Notes: generated from the letters alone by a model not told the origin. Counted from the stretch's first letter, positions 1-5,821 are shown. The stretch: 5,821 nt of DNA from Bdellovibrio sp. (GCA_003694355.1 RFKI01000093.1:1-5821), one strand, 5' to 3'. Numbers and translations: made by a program.

Positions 1-432
1 CCTTCTCCTTTAAAGCTTTATGCCTATCACAACCTCTTTGAGGGAGAGGGTTCTGGTATGTTTTCCATTAACCTTTTACACTCTGCCAGCTCGGGCTCTG
101 ACAATGTATTGCTGGGCCGTTCAGGCATGCCAATTGATTCAACGGGAATCACAGGCTTTGCCAGCCAGACGGCCATGGCCTCCGTGTTTAACTCGGGTTT
201 TCGTTCTAATATTGGTGCCGCAACCTCAGCAGAAGCCCTTATAAATCCCACCAATTACACCTCTGAGGGGCTTTTCTATCTCTCTCATGGTTACAATTTT
301 TTTGAGTCTCAGAGTTTGATTCCCTTGGATCCTCTGGGGTACTTTGTCTTGCGAAAGCCCTATGACTATGACATCTCGAAAAAGCGACGTCCTCTTGTGG
401 GGCCTTGGAGAATTGGGGCCAGTGAACTTTAA
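1..432 (+). CDS. 3' end of an unrecognised protein gene (5' end outside window)
   Basis: Frame 1 is open from the first base to a TAA at 430-432 and gives 143 residues, so the gene most likely begins upstream of the window. An ATG at 58 follows a purine-rich stretch (GAGGGAGAGGG, about 43-53), but the 19 residues before it read as normal protein and nothing resembling a signal peptide follows it, so I prefer a continuing gene. The visible part is rich in Ser, Gly, Asn and Phe/Tyr, with segments such as NVLLGRSGMPIDSTGITGF and GLFYLSHGYNFF, and ends in a basic stretch (SKKRRP) before GASEL. I see no transmembrane helix, Cys cluster or catalytic motif, and I do not recognise the family. It converges on the barrel gene and shares four bases with it. 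Coding status is fairly likely; function is unknown. Confidence 0.65.
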   Translation, partial: PSPLKLYAYHNLFEGEGSGMFSINLLHSASSGSDNVLLGRSGMPIDSTGITGFASQTAMASVFNSGFRSNIGAATSAEALINPTNYTSEGLFYLSHGYNFFESQSLIPLDPLGYFVLRKPYDYDISKKRRPLVGPWRIGASEL

Positions 433-2012
433 AAGCTGTACTCCAGCTTAAAACTTAAATAATGCCCATCCAGAGTCACATCGGATCGATAGGTTTCTGT
501 CTCCGAAACACTTTGCTTGAAGGAGGCGGCATCGTGACGGAAGGTGTAGCCCATAAAGCCCATCACATTTTTTTTCAGGCGATAGGAGCCCAGAAGGCCC
601 AAAGAGAAGGACGGGGGGAGCTCGGCAGAGACTCCCTGACGTCGTCGGGCGTCGGAGCGGGTAAAGGCCGTGCCGTCAATGGGAAAATAGATACGGGCTG
701 TTAGCTGGTAACCCAATTTTTGGGTTAATGGTTGCCAGTAAAGAGCCCCAAAGTGAAACCCGCTGTTTTCCACAGCATCTGTTCGAGCCACAGGGGGTGA
801 GGACAGGTTGAATCCTTGTTCTTGAAAGAGCAGGGGCAGCTCCTTTTGGAAAATTCCCCCACTGTAACGCAAATACCCCTTATAGAACTTTCGAGTCCAG
901 GTGCCGTGAAGCTCTAAAGACGGAAAAACCAGAGGCTCTTGGTTATAAAACATGCCTGCTAAATCGATAATGGCAAAGGCCCCCCAAGGGTGAGTGGGGG
1001 GAGCGTAGCCAAAACCGATGCGCCCTTTGCCAATCACGTTTTGAAAGGACGAGCTCCCTAAAGCTGGGTCTTCGGTGGTAAACTGGTAAGAGGCGGCGGT
1101 GATAAAATAACTGGCAATGGCGTAAAAAGAAGAAGGGCGGCGAATGGACTCTTTCAGTTGGGCTTGGCGAATGGCTTCCGGGTTGGTGAGTCCACCCAGG
1201 GATTCAAACTCCAGGGTGGCCACCGGGGAGGCGGGCCGCAAAGGGGCTTGGGCCACGACCTGTAATTTGTAAAGCCCTCCAGGGCGAGAGAGATCATGGG
1301 AATAGGCGTTCTGAGGCGAAGACTCTTCCCACACCTTTTTCCATTGATTGTTCTCCTTAAAGTACAGGGTTTTTTGATAGGTTTTGGCATAGGGGACGGG
1401 AGGCCAGGTGATTTGCTGCACCACTCGCGTGGAGGGAGCTTGAAGTTGGGGTTTTTCCAAAGGGGCTCCGTAGAGCTTGAAATGAAGGGGCGTGCTTTTT
1501 TCACCTAAAAGCTTTTCTCCCTGAAGGGGAATAAGAGTCCATTTGTAAGCCTTGGCCACGGGCAACTCAATGGTCAAGGGCGGCTGGGAGGCCTTGTAAA
1601 CCTTATGGTTTACAAAAATATGGTAAGCACTGGCTCCCTTAACAGGGGTCCATTGAAACGCCACCTCGGCCCTTTTCTCCTTTTTGGTGAACACATCCCC
1701 TTTTGGGGCAATCAGGCGTGCAGCAAACAGTTTCACCTTGAGGGGAATGCTGCGGCTCCAGTCCCCAGGCACTCCGCGCTCATCATAGGAGCGAATGCTC
1801 ATTTCATAGAGGCCTGGTTGAATAGCTCCTTTCCAGGAGGGCTTTTTGGTTTTAAAGGTGTAGTTTTTAGGGCCTTTGCGCAAACGGATCTCATAAGCCG
1901 TGGCGCCTGGAACGGGCTCCCATTCCAGTTGAATGGTTCGGCGTTGACGGTTCTGGGCCTTTAAGGGCAGAGCTGTCAAAAGTAGAAAAAACCACAAAGC
2001 TGTTCTTTTCAA
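429..2012 (-). CDS. Secreted protein with three Fn3-like repeats and a C-terminal outer-membrane beta-barrel
   Basis: The 527-residue product starts with a Sec signal peptide (MKR, hydrophobic LWFFLLLTALPL, likely cleavage after Ala19). Residues about 24-94, 98-182 and 185-270 are three short fibronectin-III-like beta-sandwich repeats. Each has a Trp on one strand and a Tyr nine residues later (W31/Y40, W121/Y130, W203/Y212) in a WxPVxGAxxY-like context. After a linker, residues about 292-527 show alternating hydrophobic, aromatic and Gly-rich strands with polar turns, ending in HYLSFKLEYSF. A terminal Phe with alternating aromatics is the usual signal for BAM-dependent barrel insertion. I infer an outer-membrane barrel with its repeats in the periplasm, probably contacting the FecR-repeat protein encoded just upstream. 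The start is TTG, fixed by an in-frame stop three codons earlier, a well-placed AAGGTGA and the signal peptide that follows. Substrate and exact role are unknown. Confidence 0.85.
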   Translation of the reverse strand: MKRTALWFFLLLTALPLKAQNRQRRTIQLEWEPVPGATAYEIRLRKGPKNYTFKTKKPSWKGAIQPGLYEMSIRSYDERGVPGDWSRSIPLKVKLFAARLIAPKGDVFTKKEKRAEVAFQWTPVKGASAYHIFVNHKVYKASQPPLTIELPVAKAYKWTLIPLQGEKLLGEKSTPLHFKLYGAPLEKPQLQAPSTRVVQQITWPPVPYAKTYQKTLYFKENNQWKKVWEESSPQNAYSHDLSRPGGLYKLQVVAQAPLRPASPVATLEFESLGGLTNPEAIRQAQLKESIRRPSSFYAIASYFITAASYQFTTEDPALGSSSFQNVIGKGRIGFGYAPPTHPWGAFAIIDLAGMFYNQEPLVFPSLELHGTWTRKFYKGYLRYSGGIFQKELPLLFQEQGFNLSSPPVARTDAVENSGFHFGALYWQPLTQKLGYQLTARIYFPIDGTAFTRSDARRRQGVSAELPPSFSLGLLGSYRLKKNVMGFMGYTFRHDAASFKQSVSETETYRSDVTLDGHYLSFKLEYSF

Positions 2013-2013
2013 A

Positions 2014-4113
2014 TCACTTCACCTTTATATTTTTGAGTTTAGGGGCCGCAATGTTACTCACTTTCGGCACAAGCAGCTTTCGAGCTTCACTTTCCGCACT
2101 GGCTCTTTGGTATTGGTCCACCGCTTTCACGGAAACGGAATAGGTGCCAGGGCGGAGACGTCTTAAAGAGGCCACGGCCCGTTTGGCTCGGGCTTTTTTC
2201 ACCACTTTTCCTTCTTTGTTTTTCAGTAGCACTTCGTAGAATTGAGCGCCTTTAACTGGCTTCCATTTTAAGGTCACATCCCCGCGCTTGTTGGAGCGGA
2301 TTTGAACCGGCATATTCATTTCTGGCGAGGGCAGAAGGGGGCGTTCTTGCACGTCAATGATCTTAACAGAGCTGCGAGCGATCACTTTCTTTTGGTCATT
2401 GAGGGCTTCCACTAAAGCTTCGTACTCTCCCGGTTCGTCCACCCATTTTTTAATCAGGGTTTTTTTCGTATAAATCCAAGGGGTGTCTTCTGTGAGTGTG
2501 CCCACAGGACCATATTGAACCCGATAGGCGGTCGCTTTCAGAAAAGGCTTCCAATGGATTTTAATATGTGGACGGGTGGTGACATAGTAATAGGTGGAGG
2601 GCTTGTCACCAGTGGCCCAGTGCACTTTGGGAAGAGGCTTGATAAAAAAGCGATGCTTGACCGAAGGCTTGGACATGCGCCCTTTCGGGCCGAGAGAGCG
2701 CATCCACCAGGTGTAGGCTCCGTCAGGCAAGTGATCCCATTTGTAAGGAGAAAGGCTCACCTCTTTTTCAATGACCTTCTTGGTTTTATCGTTTTGAACA
2801 AAGAGCTTGTACTTTTTAATTCCACTTACCAGCTTCCAGGAGAAGAGCACGCCGTTTTCCAGCACCTTGTTATGAGAAAGGCGTTGCTGGTCCACAGGGG
2901 AGCGCAGCTTGGGTGGGATCAAAACCACACCCACCTGGGCTTTAAATTGCTGAATGGGGCTGGGCAGGGACTCGGTGGTTTCTTTGTTCTTAAAAAAACC
3001 AGTGACGCGCCAAAAATAGGTGCCGCTTTCAGGAACGGTAAAGGTGTAAGAGGAGGTGTCTTTGGGGAGAGCTTGTTTGTGAACCACGGTTTTTAGCTCG
3101 GGGTCCTTGGCCACTTCAAGGTAGAGGCCAGAAAAGGGGGTTTTATTAAGCCACTGGAAGTTTAGCTGGGGTTTATCGGACTTGAGCACCACCTTGCTTT
3201 GATTTTCAGGAAAAAGAGGCAGTGGGCTTCGCATTAACTGCAAGTGAACTGGCAAGGTTTTGGAAATCATACGCCCTTGTTTGGGGTTTTTGGGAAGGGC
3301 CACCAAACGCCAATAACGTTTTCCTGATTTTTTTATGCGTACACGGACTTCGCCCTTTTCTCCCGGTGCTGAAATTTGGGTGCGTTTCAGGTGTGCTTTG
3401 TTTTTTCCCAGCTCCAGATACACGGTGTAGCCGGGAGGCAGTTTTTTCCATCGAAAGATCACAGGCGTTTTTTTTTGGGCGTTTACATAGAGGGTGGAAC
3501 CAGGAAGAGGTTCCAGAATCAAAATGCGATCTTTTAGTTTTTTAACGCCATTTTTCCCAATAACTCCAGCTTGATCGAGGGCGACGGTTTTGCCATTTTG
3601 TTTCACCTGGGCCTTCCCTTTAAAAACTTCCAGAGCTGTTTGCCCCGAGAGGCTTTTAGAAACACTGAGGGTGGCATTGTTCAGGGCAATTTCCGTGTTG
3701 CCTGTTTTTAAAGTGAGCCCCTTATGGCTTTTTCCTTTAATGTAAAGGTTGCCTTTAAGAAAATTCAAAGCCAGTCCATTGGAGCTTTCTTCCAGAACCA
3801 CTTGCGAGTTGGGTTCCAGTTCAATGGCTGTTCCTGTTTTTAAAAAGAGAATTTGAGCTTCACTGTTTAAGCCCGTACGAATGGACTCTCCAGCGTGAAG
3901 CAGCTCATTCCCCGATAGAGATTCCCAAATCACCCGAGTGAGGGGCTTTCTTTGCACCTCATTCACACGTTTTTTAAGTTGGGCAATGGCTTTTTTCTGG
4001 GATTGGTTCAAGGACGAAAAACTGGCCGCCTGTTTTTTATACCAGTAGTCGGTTATCAAAAAACCCGTTGCGGAAATCAAAAGAGCCAAAAGCAAGCGTT
4101 TTGCATATTTCAT
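2014..4113 (-). CDS. Membrane-anchored FecR-domain protein with about five Fn3-like repeats
   Basis: The 699-residue product has a short basic N-terminus (MKYAKR) and one hydrophobic segment at about 7-22, best read as an uncleaved inner-membrane anchor. A charged, helix-prone linker follows (about 32-55, possible coiled coil). Residues about 60-187 form a FecR-like beta-helical domain, with HAGESIRTG, a GTAIELEPNSQ segment, an FLKGNLYI-like strand and FKGKAQV. Residues about 197-684 hold five beta-sandwich repeats, each with a W-x(8-9)-Y pair: W222/Y232, W321/Y331, W426/Y435, W521/Y530, W617/Y626. The end is very basic: 20 Lys/Arg against 4 Asp/Glu in the last 69 residues. Classical FecR has a cytoplasmic anti-sigma part; here only about six residues precede the membrane segment, so signalling to a sigma factor is unlikely. 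The gene starts with ATG after GGGGAGGT and is followed, one base after its stop, by the barrel gene. A periplasmic scaffold or sensor is inferred. Confidence 0.85.
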   Translation of the reverse strand: MKYAKRLLLALLISATGFLITDYWYKKQAASFSSLNQSQKKAIAQLKKRVNEVQRKPLTRVIWESLSGNELLHAGESIRTGLNSEAQILFLKTGTAIELEPNSQVVLEESSNGLALNFLKGNLYIKGKSHKGLTLKTGNTEIALNNATLSVSKSLSGQTALEVFKGKAQVKQNGKTVALDQAGVIGKNGVKKLKDRILILEPLPGSTLYVNAQKKTPVIFRWKKLPPGYTVYLELGKNKAHLKRTQISAPGEKGEVRVRIKKSGKRYWRLVALPKNPKQGRMISKTLPVHLQLMRSPLPLFPENQSKVVLKSDKPQLNFQWLNKTPFSGLYLEVAKDPELKTVVHKQALPKDTSSYTFTVPESGTYFWRVTGFFKNKETTESLPSPIQQFKAQVGVVLIPPKLRSPVDQQRLSHNKVLENGVLFSWKLVSGIKKYKLFVQNDKTKKVIEKEVSLSPYKWDHLPDGAYTWWMRSLGPKGRMSKPSVKHRFFIKPLPKVHWATGDKPSTYYYVTTRPHIKIHWKPFLKATAYRVQYGPVGTLTEDTPWIYTKKTLIKKWVDEPGEYEALVEALNDQKKVIARSSVKIIDVQERPLLPSPEMNMPVQIRSNKRGDVTLKWKPVKGAQFYEVLLKNKEGKVVKKARAKRAVASLRRLRPGTYSVSVKAVDQYQRASAESEARKLLVPKVSNIAAPKLKNIKVK
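2019..2025 (-). promoter_or_regulatory. Ribosome binding site AAGGTGA for the TTG start of the barrel gene
   Basis: Read on the - strand, AAGGTGA ends six bases before the TTG at 2012. It lies within the last codons of the FecR-repeat gene, whose TGA (2016-2014) is one base from the TTG. It matches the anti-Shine-Dalgarno complement well and supports the TTG as the true start. The arrangement fits translational coupling. Confidence 0.75.
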
Positions 4114-4120
4114 GAAAAAA

Positions 4121-4128
4121 ACCTCCCC
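4121..4128 (-). promoter_or_regulatory. Strong ribosome binding site GGGGAGGT for the FecR-repeat gene
   Basis: Read on the - strand, GGGGAGGT is followed by TTTTTTC and then the ATG at 4113. The seven-base spacing and near-consensus core support this start and suggest efficient initiation. Confidence 0.8.
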
Positions 4129-4186
4129 GGTTTGCAGGGAGAAAATCGGCTGTTTTTAAAGAGAGAATGAGGGGTTAGAGAGGAAT

Positions 4187-4233
4187 CTGGACAAAGGGCT
4201 TTAGGAGCGATAAAGCCCTTTGTAAAAGTCCAG
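4187..4233 (-). terminator. Imperfect long hairpin between the YceI and FecR-repeat genes (terminator or leader element)
   Basis: ACAAAGGGCTTTA (4191-4203) and TAAAGCCCTTTGT (4211-4223) are a perfect 13-base inverted repeat around a seven-base loop. The outer CTGG (4187-4190) can also pair with CCAG (4230-4233) across a six-base bulge. It lies about 30 bases after the YceI stop, where a terminator is expected. Neither strand has a clear T-run after the stem, only TTTGT within it, so an RNA-processing, stability or leader-regulatory role for the FecR-repeat gene is equally possible. Confidence 0.55.
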
Positions 4234-4264
4234 GCTGGAAGGTTTTAGAAAGTCCAAAACGACT

Positions 4265-4876
4265 CTACTGGCCTTTGCTTTTAATGGCCTCCCCTTGGAT
4301 TTTTATGGACACTTCATTGCCCACAACCAGTCCCCCTGTTTCTAGGACCTTGTTCCAGGTTAAACCAAAGTCTTTGCGGTTGAGTTGCCCTGTGGCCGCA
4401 AACCCGATGCGCTCATTGCCCCAGGGGTCCTTCACATGCCCTTTGTAGGTGGCCGTGAGCACAACAGGCTTGGTGTGGCCTTTCAGAGTGAGTAACCCAT
4501 GAATTTGATAGGTTTTTCCCTTATGCGTGATTTTTGTGGACTTAAAAGTCATATAACGGTTTTTGGAAACCAATTGGCCCTTTTTATCGCGCACGCCAAA
4601 AAAATCAGGGCTTTTCAAGTGGTGGTCTCTTTTGGGCTCGTTGGTATCAAGGCTGTCCACATCAATTTTTGCTTCCACTTTTTTGAGTTCTCCCGTTTGA
4701 GGGTTGAAGTCCAACTGCCCTTGAACTTTTTTAAACTGTCCATGAACGGATGAGATCACCATATGGGTCACATCAAAACCCACTAACAGGTGTTGAGGGT
4801 CCAGTTTGTAAATGGCAGCCTTCACCGAAAGACTAGAGAAAAACAGAACGGCTAAAATCAAAATTCTTTTTTTCAT
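4265..4876 (-). CDS. Periplasmic YceI-family (lipocalin-like) protein
   Basis: With the ATG at 4874-4876 the product has 203 residues, close to the usual YceI length of about 190. A further in-frame start at 4912 would add twelve residues, but the chosen ATG has AAAGGAGA six bases upstream and begins a clean signal peptide (MKKR, hydrophobic core, S-V-K-A before a cut near residue 20). Family hallmarks are in order: YKLDPQHLLVGFDVTHM at 23-39, the SxVHGQF turn at 43-48, RDHHLKSPDFF at 83-93, LTLKGHTKPV at 129-138, DPWGNERIGF at 150-159 and LNRKDFGLTW at 165-174. YceI proteins fold as extended lipocalin-like barrels, and some bind polyisoprenoids in the periplasm; the ligand here is not known. 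A sigma70-like promoter sits directly upstream. The gene points towards the FecR-repeat gene across a 151-base gap with a hairpin. Orthology to E. coli yceI itself cannot be judged, so no symbol is given. Confidence 0.93.
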   Translation of the reverse strand: MKKRILILAVLFFSSLSVKAAIYKLDPQHLLVGFDVTHMVISSVHGQFKKVQGQLDFNPQTGELKKVEAKIDVDSLDTNEPKRDHHLKSPDFFGVRDKKGQLVSKNRYMTFKSTKITHKGKTYQIHGLLTLKGHTKPVVLTATYKGHVKDPWGNERIGFAATGQLNRKDFGLTWNKVLETGGLVVGNEVSIKIQGEAIKSKGQ

Positions 4877-4882
4877 AGAGCA

Positions 4883-4890
4883 TCTCCTTT
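4883..4890 (-). promoter_or_regulatory. Ribosome binding site AAAGGAGA deciding the YceI start
   Basis: Read on the - strand, AAAGGAGA lies six bases before the ATG at 4876. This favours that ATG over the in-frame start at 4912, which would place a charged twelve-residue extension before the signal peptide. Confidence 0.8.
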
Positions 4891-4907
4891 GCTTTTTGAA
4901 TAAAGAA

Positions 4908-4937
4908 AGCATAGGGTGAGGTAAGGAGTGTCGTCAA
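4908..4937 (-). promoter_or_regulatory. Candidate sigma70-type promoter of the YceI gene
   Basis: Read on the - strand, TTGACG (4937-4932, five of six matches to TTGACA) is followed after 18 bases by TATGCT (4913-4908, four of six to TATAAT). Transcription would start near 4901, leaving a leader of about 25 bases with the ribosome binding site. The -35 box overlaps the first base of the lipoprotein start codon and the spacer covers that gene's ribosome binding site. The prediction is from consensus matching only. Confidence 0.5.
4923..4928 (+). promoter_or_regulatory. Ribosome binding site AAGGAG deciding the lipoprotein start
   Basis: AAGGAG lies eight bases before the ATG at 4937. Its last G is the first base of the in-frame GTG at 4928, so that GTG is too close to be served by it. 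The ATG also gives the more compact lipoprotein signal. Confidence 0.75.
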
Positions 4938-5743
4938 TGAAAAGCGTGGGCGTTCTATTTATGGGTTTATGGCTTGCAGGGTGTGCCAGCATTCATGGTT
5001 TGGACCACTGGATCTCTCATCCCCTGCCTTCCCGAAAGGTGTATATGCAGTTAAAAGGACTTCCCGGGCAAACTTTTATCACCAAGTATCGTGTGAAAAC
5101 CCATGTTCAAGAAGAGGAAAAGGGGAAAAAGGTGCGGGATAAAACCGACAAAGTGCAATTTAAGGTTTCTGAGAAGGTGCTTCAAGGCAGCCCCTTTGGA
5201 GAGGCTTTGGTGCTTCAGGTGAGCACCATTGAAAAAAAAGGTTCCATGGACTTGCATGAGCTGGCCACTCCAGAGTTTGGGGAGAGCTTTCTGGTGGTTT
5301 TGTCGGCTCGGGGAGAGGTGCTACAGTATGGGGATTTTCCCCGTCGTTCTATTTTCTTTGTGCCCTCTTTTGTGCTCCCTGAAGACTCTGTGGAAGTGGG
5401 AGACACCTGGACCTCTTCGTCCTTTTGGGTGAGCCCTCATAGTGCTTTGCCTTTAAAAATGGACGTGGTTTATATTTTAAAGGGGCTTTATGAATGTGGA
5501 GAAGCCTTCACTCCCTGTGCGAAAATAGAGGTGTCGGGGGGAGTGAGCATTCCTGGGTTGGACCCTCAAAAGGCGCGGTATTACTCTCAGGTGCAGGGCA
5601 CCCTTTTGTTTTCCACCCAGTTGGGGCAAATGTTATGGTCCTCCATTGAGTCTTCAGAACAGTTGGTGCGAAAGGATCGTCGGGTTCTTATTCATAGCTT
5701 GATGAACAGTGAAAAACTCAATCCGCTAACTCCACCCAGGTGA
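4937..5743 (+). CDS. Putative outer-membrane lipoprotein of unknown function
   Basis: From the ATG at 4937 the product has 268 residues. It opens with a lipoprotein signal (MKSVGVLFMGLWLAGC), with a lipobox LAGC at 13-16 and Cys16 as the lipidation site. Ala and Ser follow, with no Asp at +2, which by the E. coli rule favours the outer membrane. The mature part is predicted all-beta, with a Lys/Glu-rich loop at about 57-72, SARGEVLQ at 123-130 and FVLPEDSVEVGDTW at 145-158. The last resembles the LP-x(2)-P/S-V-x-VGDTW turn seen in several secreted families of unknown function such as DUF6263-like proteins; that link is tentative. Cys187 and Cys194 could form a disulfide. A GTG at 4928 in the same frame is an alternative start, but it overlaps the AAGGAG that serves the ATG. 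The gene diverges from the YceI gene. No enzyme motif is visible. Confidence 0.85.
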   Translation: MKSVGVLFMGLWLAGCASIHGLDHWISHPLPSRKVYMQLKGLPGQTFITKYRVKTHVQEEEKGKKVRDKTDKVQFKVSEKVLQGSPFGEALVLQVSTIEKKGSMDLHELATPEFGESFLVVLSARGEVLQYGDFPRRSIFFVPSFVLPEDSVEVGDTWTSSSFWVSPHSALPLKMDVVYILKGLYECGEAFTPCAKIEVSGGVSIPGLDPQKARYYSQVQGTLLFSTQLGQMLWSSIESSEQLVRKDRRVLIHSLMNSEKLNPLTPPR

Positions 5744-5821
5744 CTCCGTCGCCTCCCGTTTGAGGAGAGCCAGCCTGCCATTTTTTCACATAGGGGCTTC
5801 TGGAAAGGTAACTGCGAAGAG
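5718..5821 (-). CDS. Probable 3' end of a gene running in from the right edge
   Basis: On the - strand one frame is open from the window edge to a TGA at 5720-5718, giving 34 residues that end SPQTGGDGVTWVELAD after RSPYVKKWQAG. The mix of Gly, Trp, Tyr and Val looks like a real protein C-terminus rather than a random frame. If real, it converges with the lipoprotein gene and overlaps its end by 26 bases, which fits the absence of any terminator hairpin after 5743. A run of 34 open codons can arise by chance, and a second - strand frame is also open here, so the call rests on composition only. The family is not recognised. Confidence 0.45.
   Translation of the reverse strand, partial: LRSYLSRSPYVKKWQAGSPQTGGDGVTWVELAD

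Noticed and set aside
428..453. Hairpin AAGCTG-TACTC-CAGCTT considered as a terminator for the convergent genes.
   Set aside because: The stem is only six bases, no T-run follows on either strand, and it lies within the codons for the barrel's C-terminal strand.
1154..1504. A 116-codon open frame on the - strand.
   Set aside because: It lies inside the barrel gene in another frame, and its Pro/Arg/Trp-heavy composition is typical of a shadow frame.
2515..3096. A 193-codon open frame on the + strand.
   Set aside because: It is entirely antisense to the FecR-repeat gene, whose frame has a coherent domain structure. The antisense product has no recognisable motif or good ribosome binding site.
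4114..4186. Search for a sigma70 promoter directly upstream of the FecR-repeat gene.
   Set aside because: Only weak pairs such as TTTACA-17-TAAAGC, lying inside the hairpin, were found. The gene may be transcribed from the YceI promoter or from a non-consensus promoter.
4877..4912. Longer YceI start at 4912, adding twelve residues.
   Set aside because: The extension is charged and precedes a complete signal peptide, while the inner ATG has an excellent ribosome binding site. The longer form would also begin upstream of the predicted transcription start.
5744..5790. T6 run near 5780 after short inverted bases, considered as a terminator for the lipoprotein gene.
   Set aside because: The possible CCTC/GAGG stem is only four bases and is about 15 bases from the T-run; the stretch fits better as coding sequence on the - strand.

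Overview
The window looks like ordinary chromosomal DNA of a Gram-negative, diderm bacterium. One gene encodes a protein ending in an outer-membrane beta-barrel signature, one encodes an outer-membrane-type lipoprotein, and several products carry export signals. GC content is moderate, near half by eye. The pairing of a FecR-domain protein with fibronectin-III-like repeats and a repeat-bearing barrel, next to lysine-rich envelope proteins, recalls Bdellovibrionota or other former deltaproteobacteria. That placement is an inference from style, not from a marker gene. No tRNA, rRNA, CRISPR array, insertion sequence or phage gene is visible.

Layout from left to right: (1) bases 1-432, + strand, are the 3' end of an unrecognised gene that starts outside the window. 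(2) Bases 429-2012, - strand, encode a secreted 527-residue protein with three Fn3-like repeats and a C-terminal beta-barrel; its stop codon overlaps that of gene 1 in the palindrome TTAA. (3) Bases 2014-4113, - strand, encode a 699-residue membrane-anchored FecR-domain protein with about five Fn3-like repeats. It lies upstream of gene 2, with one base between its stop and the TTG start of gene 2. (4) A 151-base gap holds a strong imperfect hairpin. (5) Bases 4265-4876, - strand, encode a periplasmic YceI-family protein. (6) A 60-base divergent gap holds a sigma70-like promoter for the YceI gene. (7) Bases 4937-5743, + strand, encode a lipoprotein of unknown function. (8) Bases 5718-5821, - strand, probably hold the 3' end of another gene, convergent with the lipoprotein gene.

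The most interesting unit is the FecR-repeat/barrel pair. One protein is tethered in the inner membrane and the other appears seated in the outer membrane. Both carry the same type of W-x(8-9)-Y beta-sandwich repeats towards the periplasm, and their genes look translationally coupled. I infer an envelope-spanning or envelope-sensing complex. The FecR protein lacks the cytoplasmic anti-sigma segment of classical FecR, and no sigma factor or TonB receptor lies beside it. The YceI gene and the lipoprotein gene are plausible envelope neighbours, but nothing in the sequence ties them functionally to the pair.
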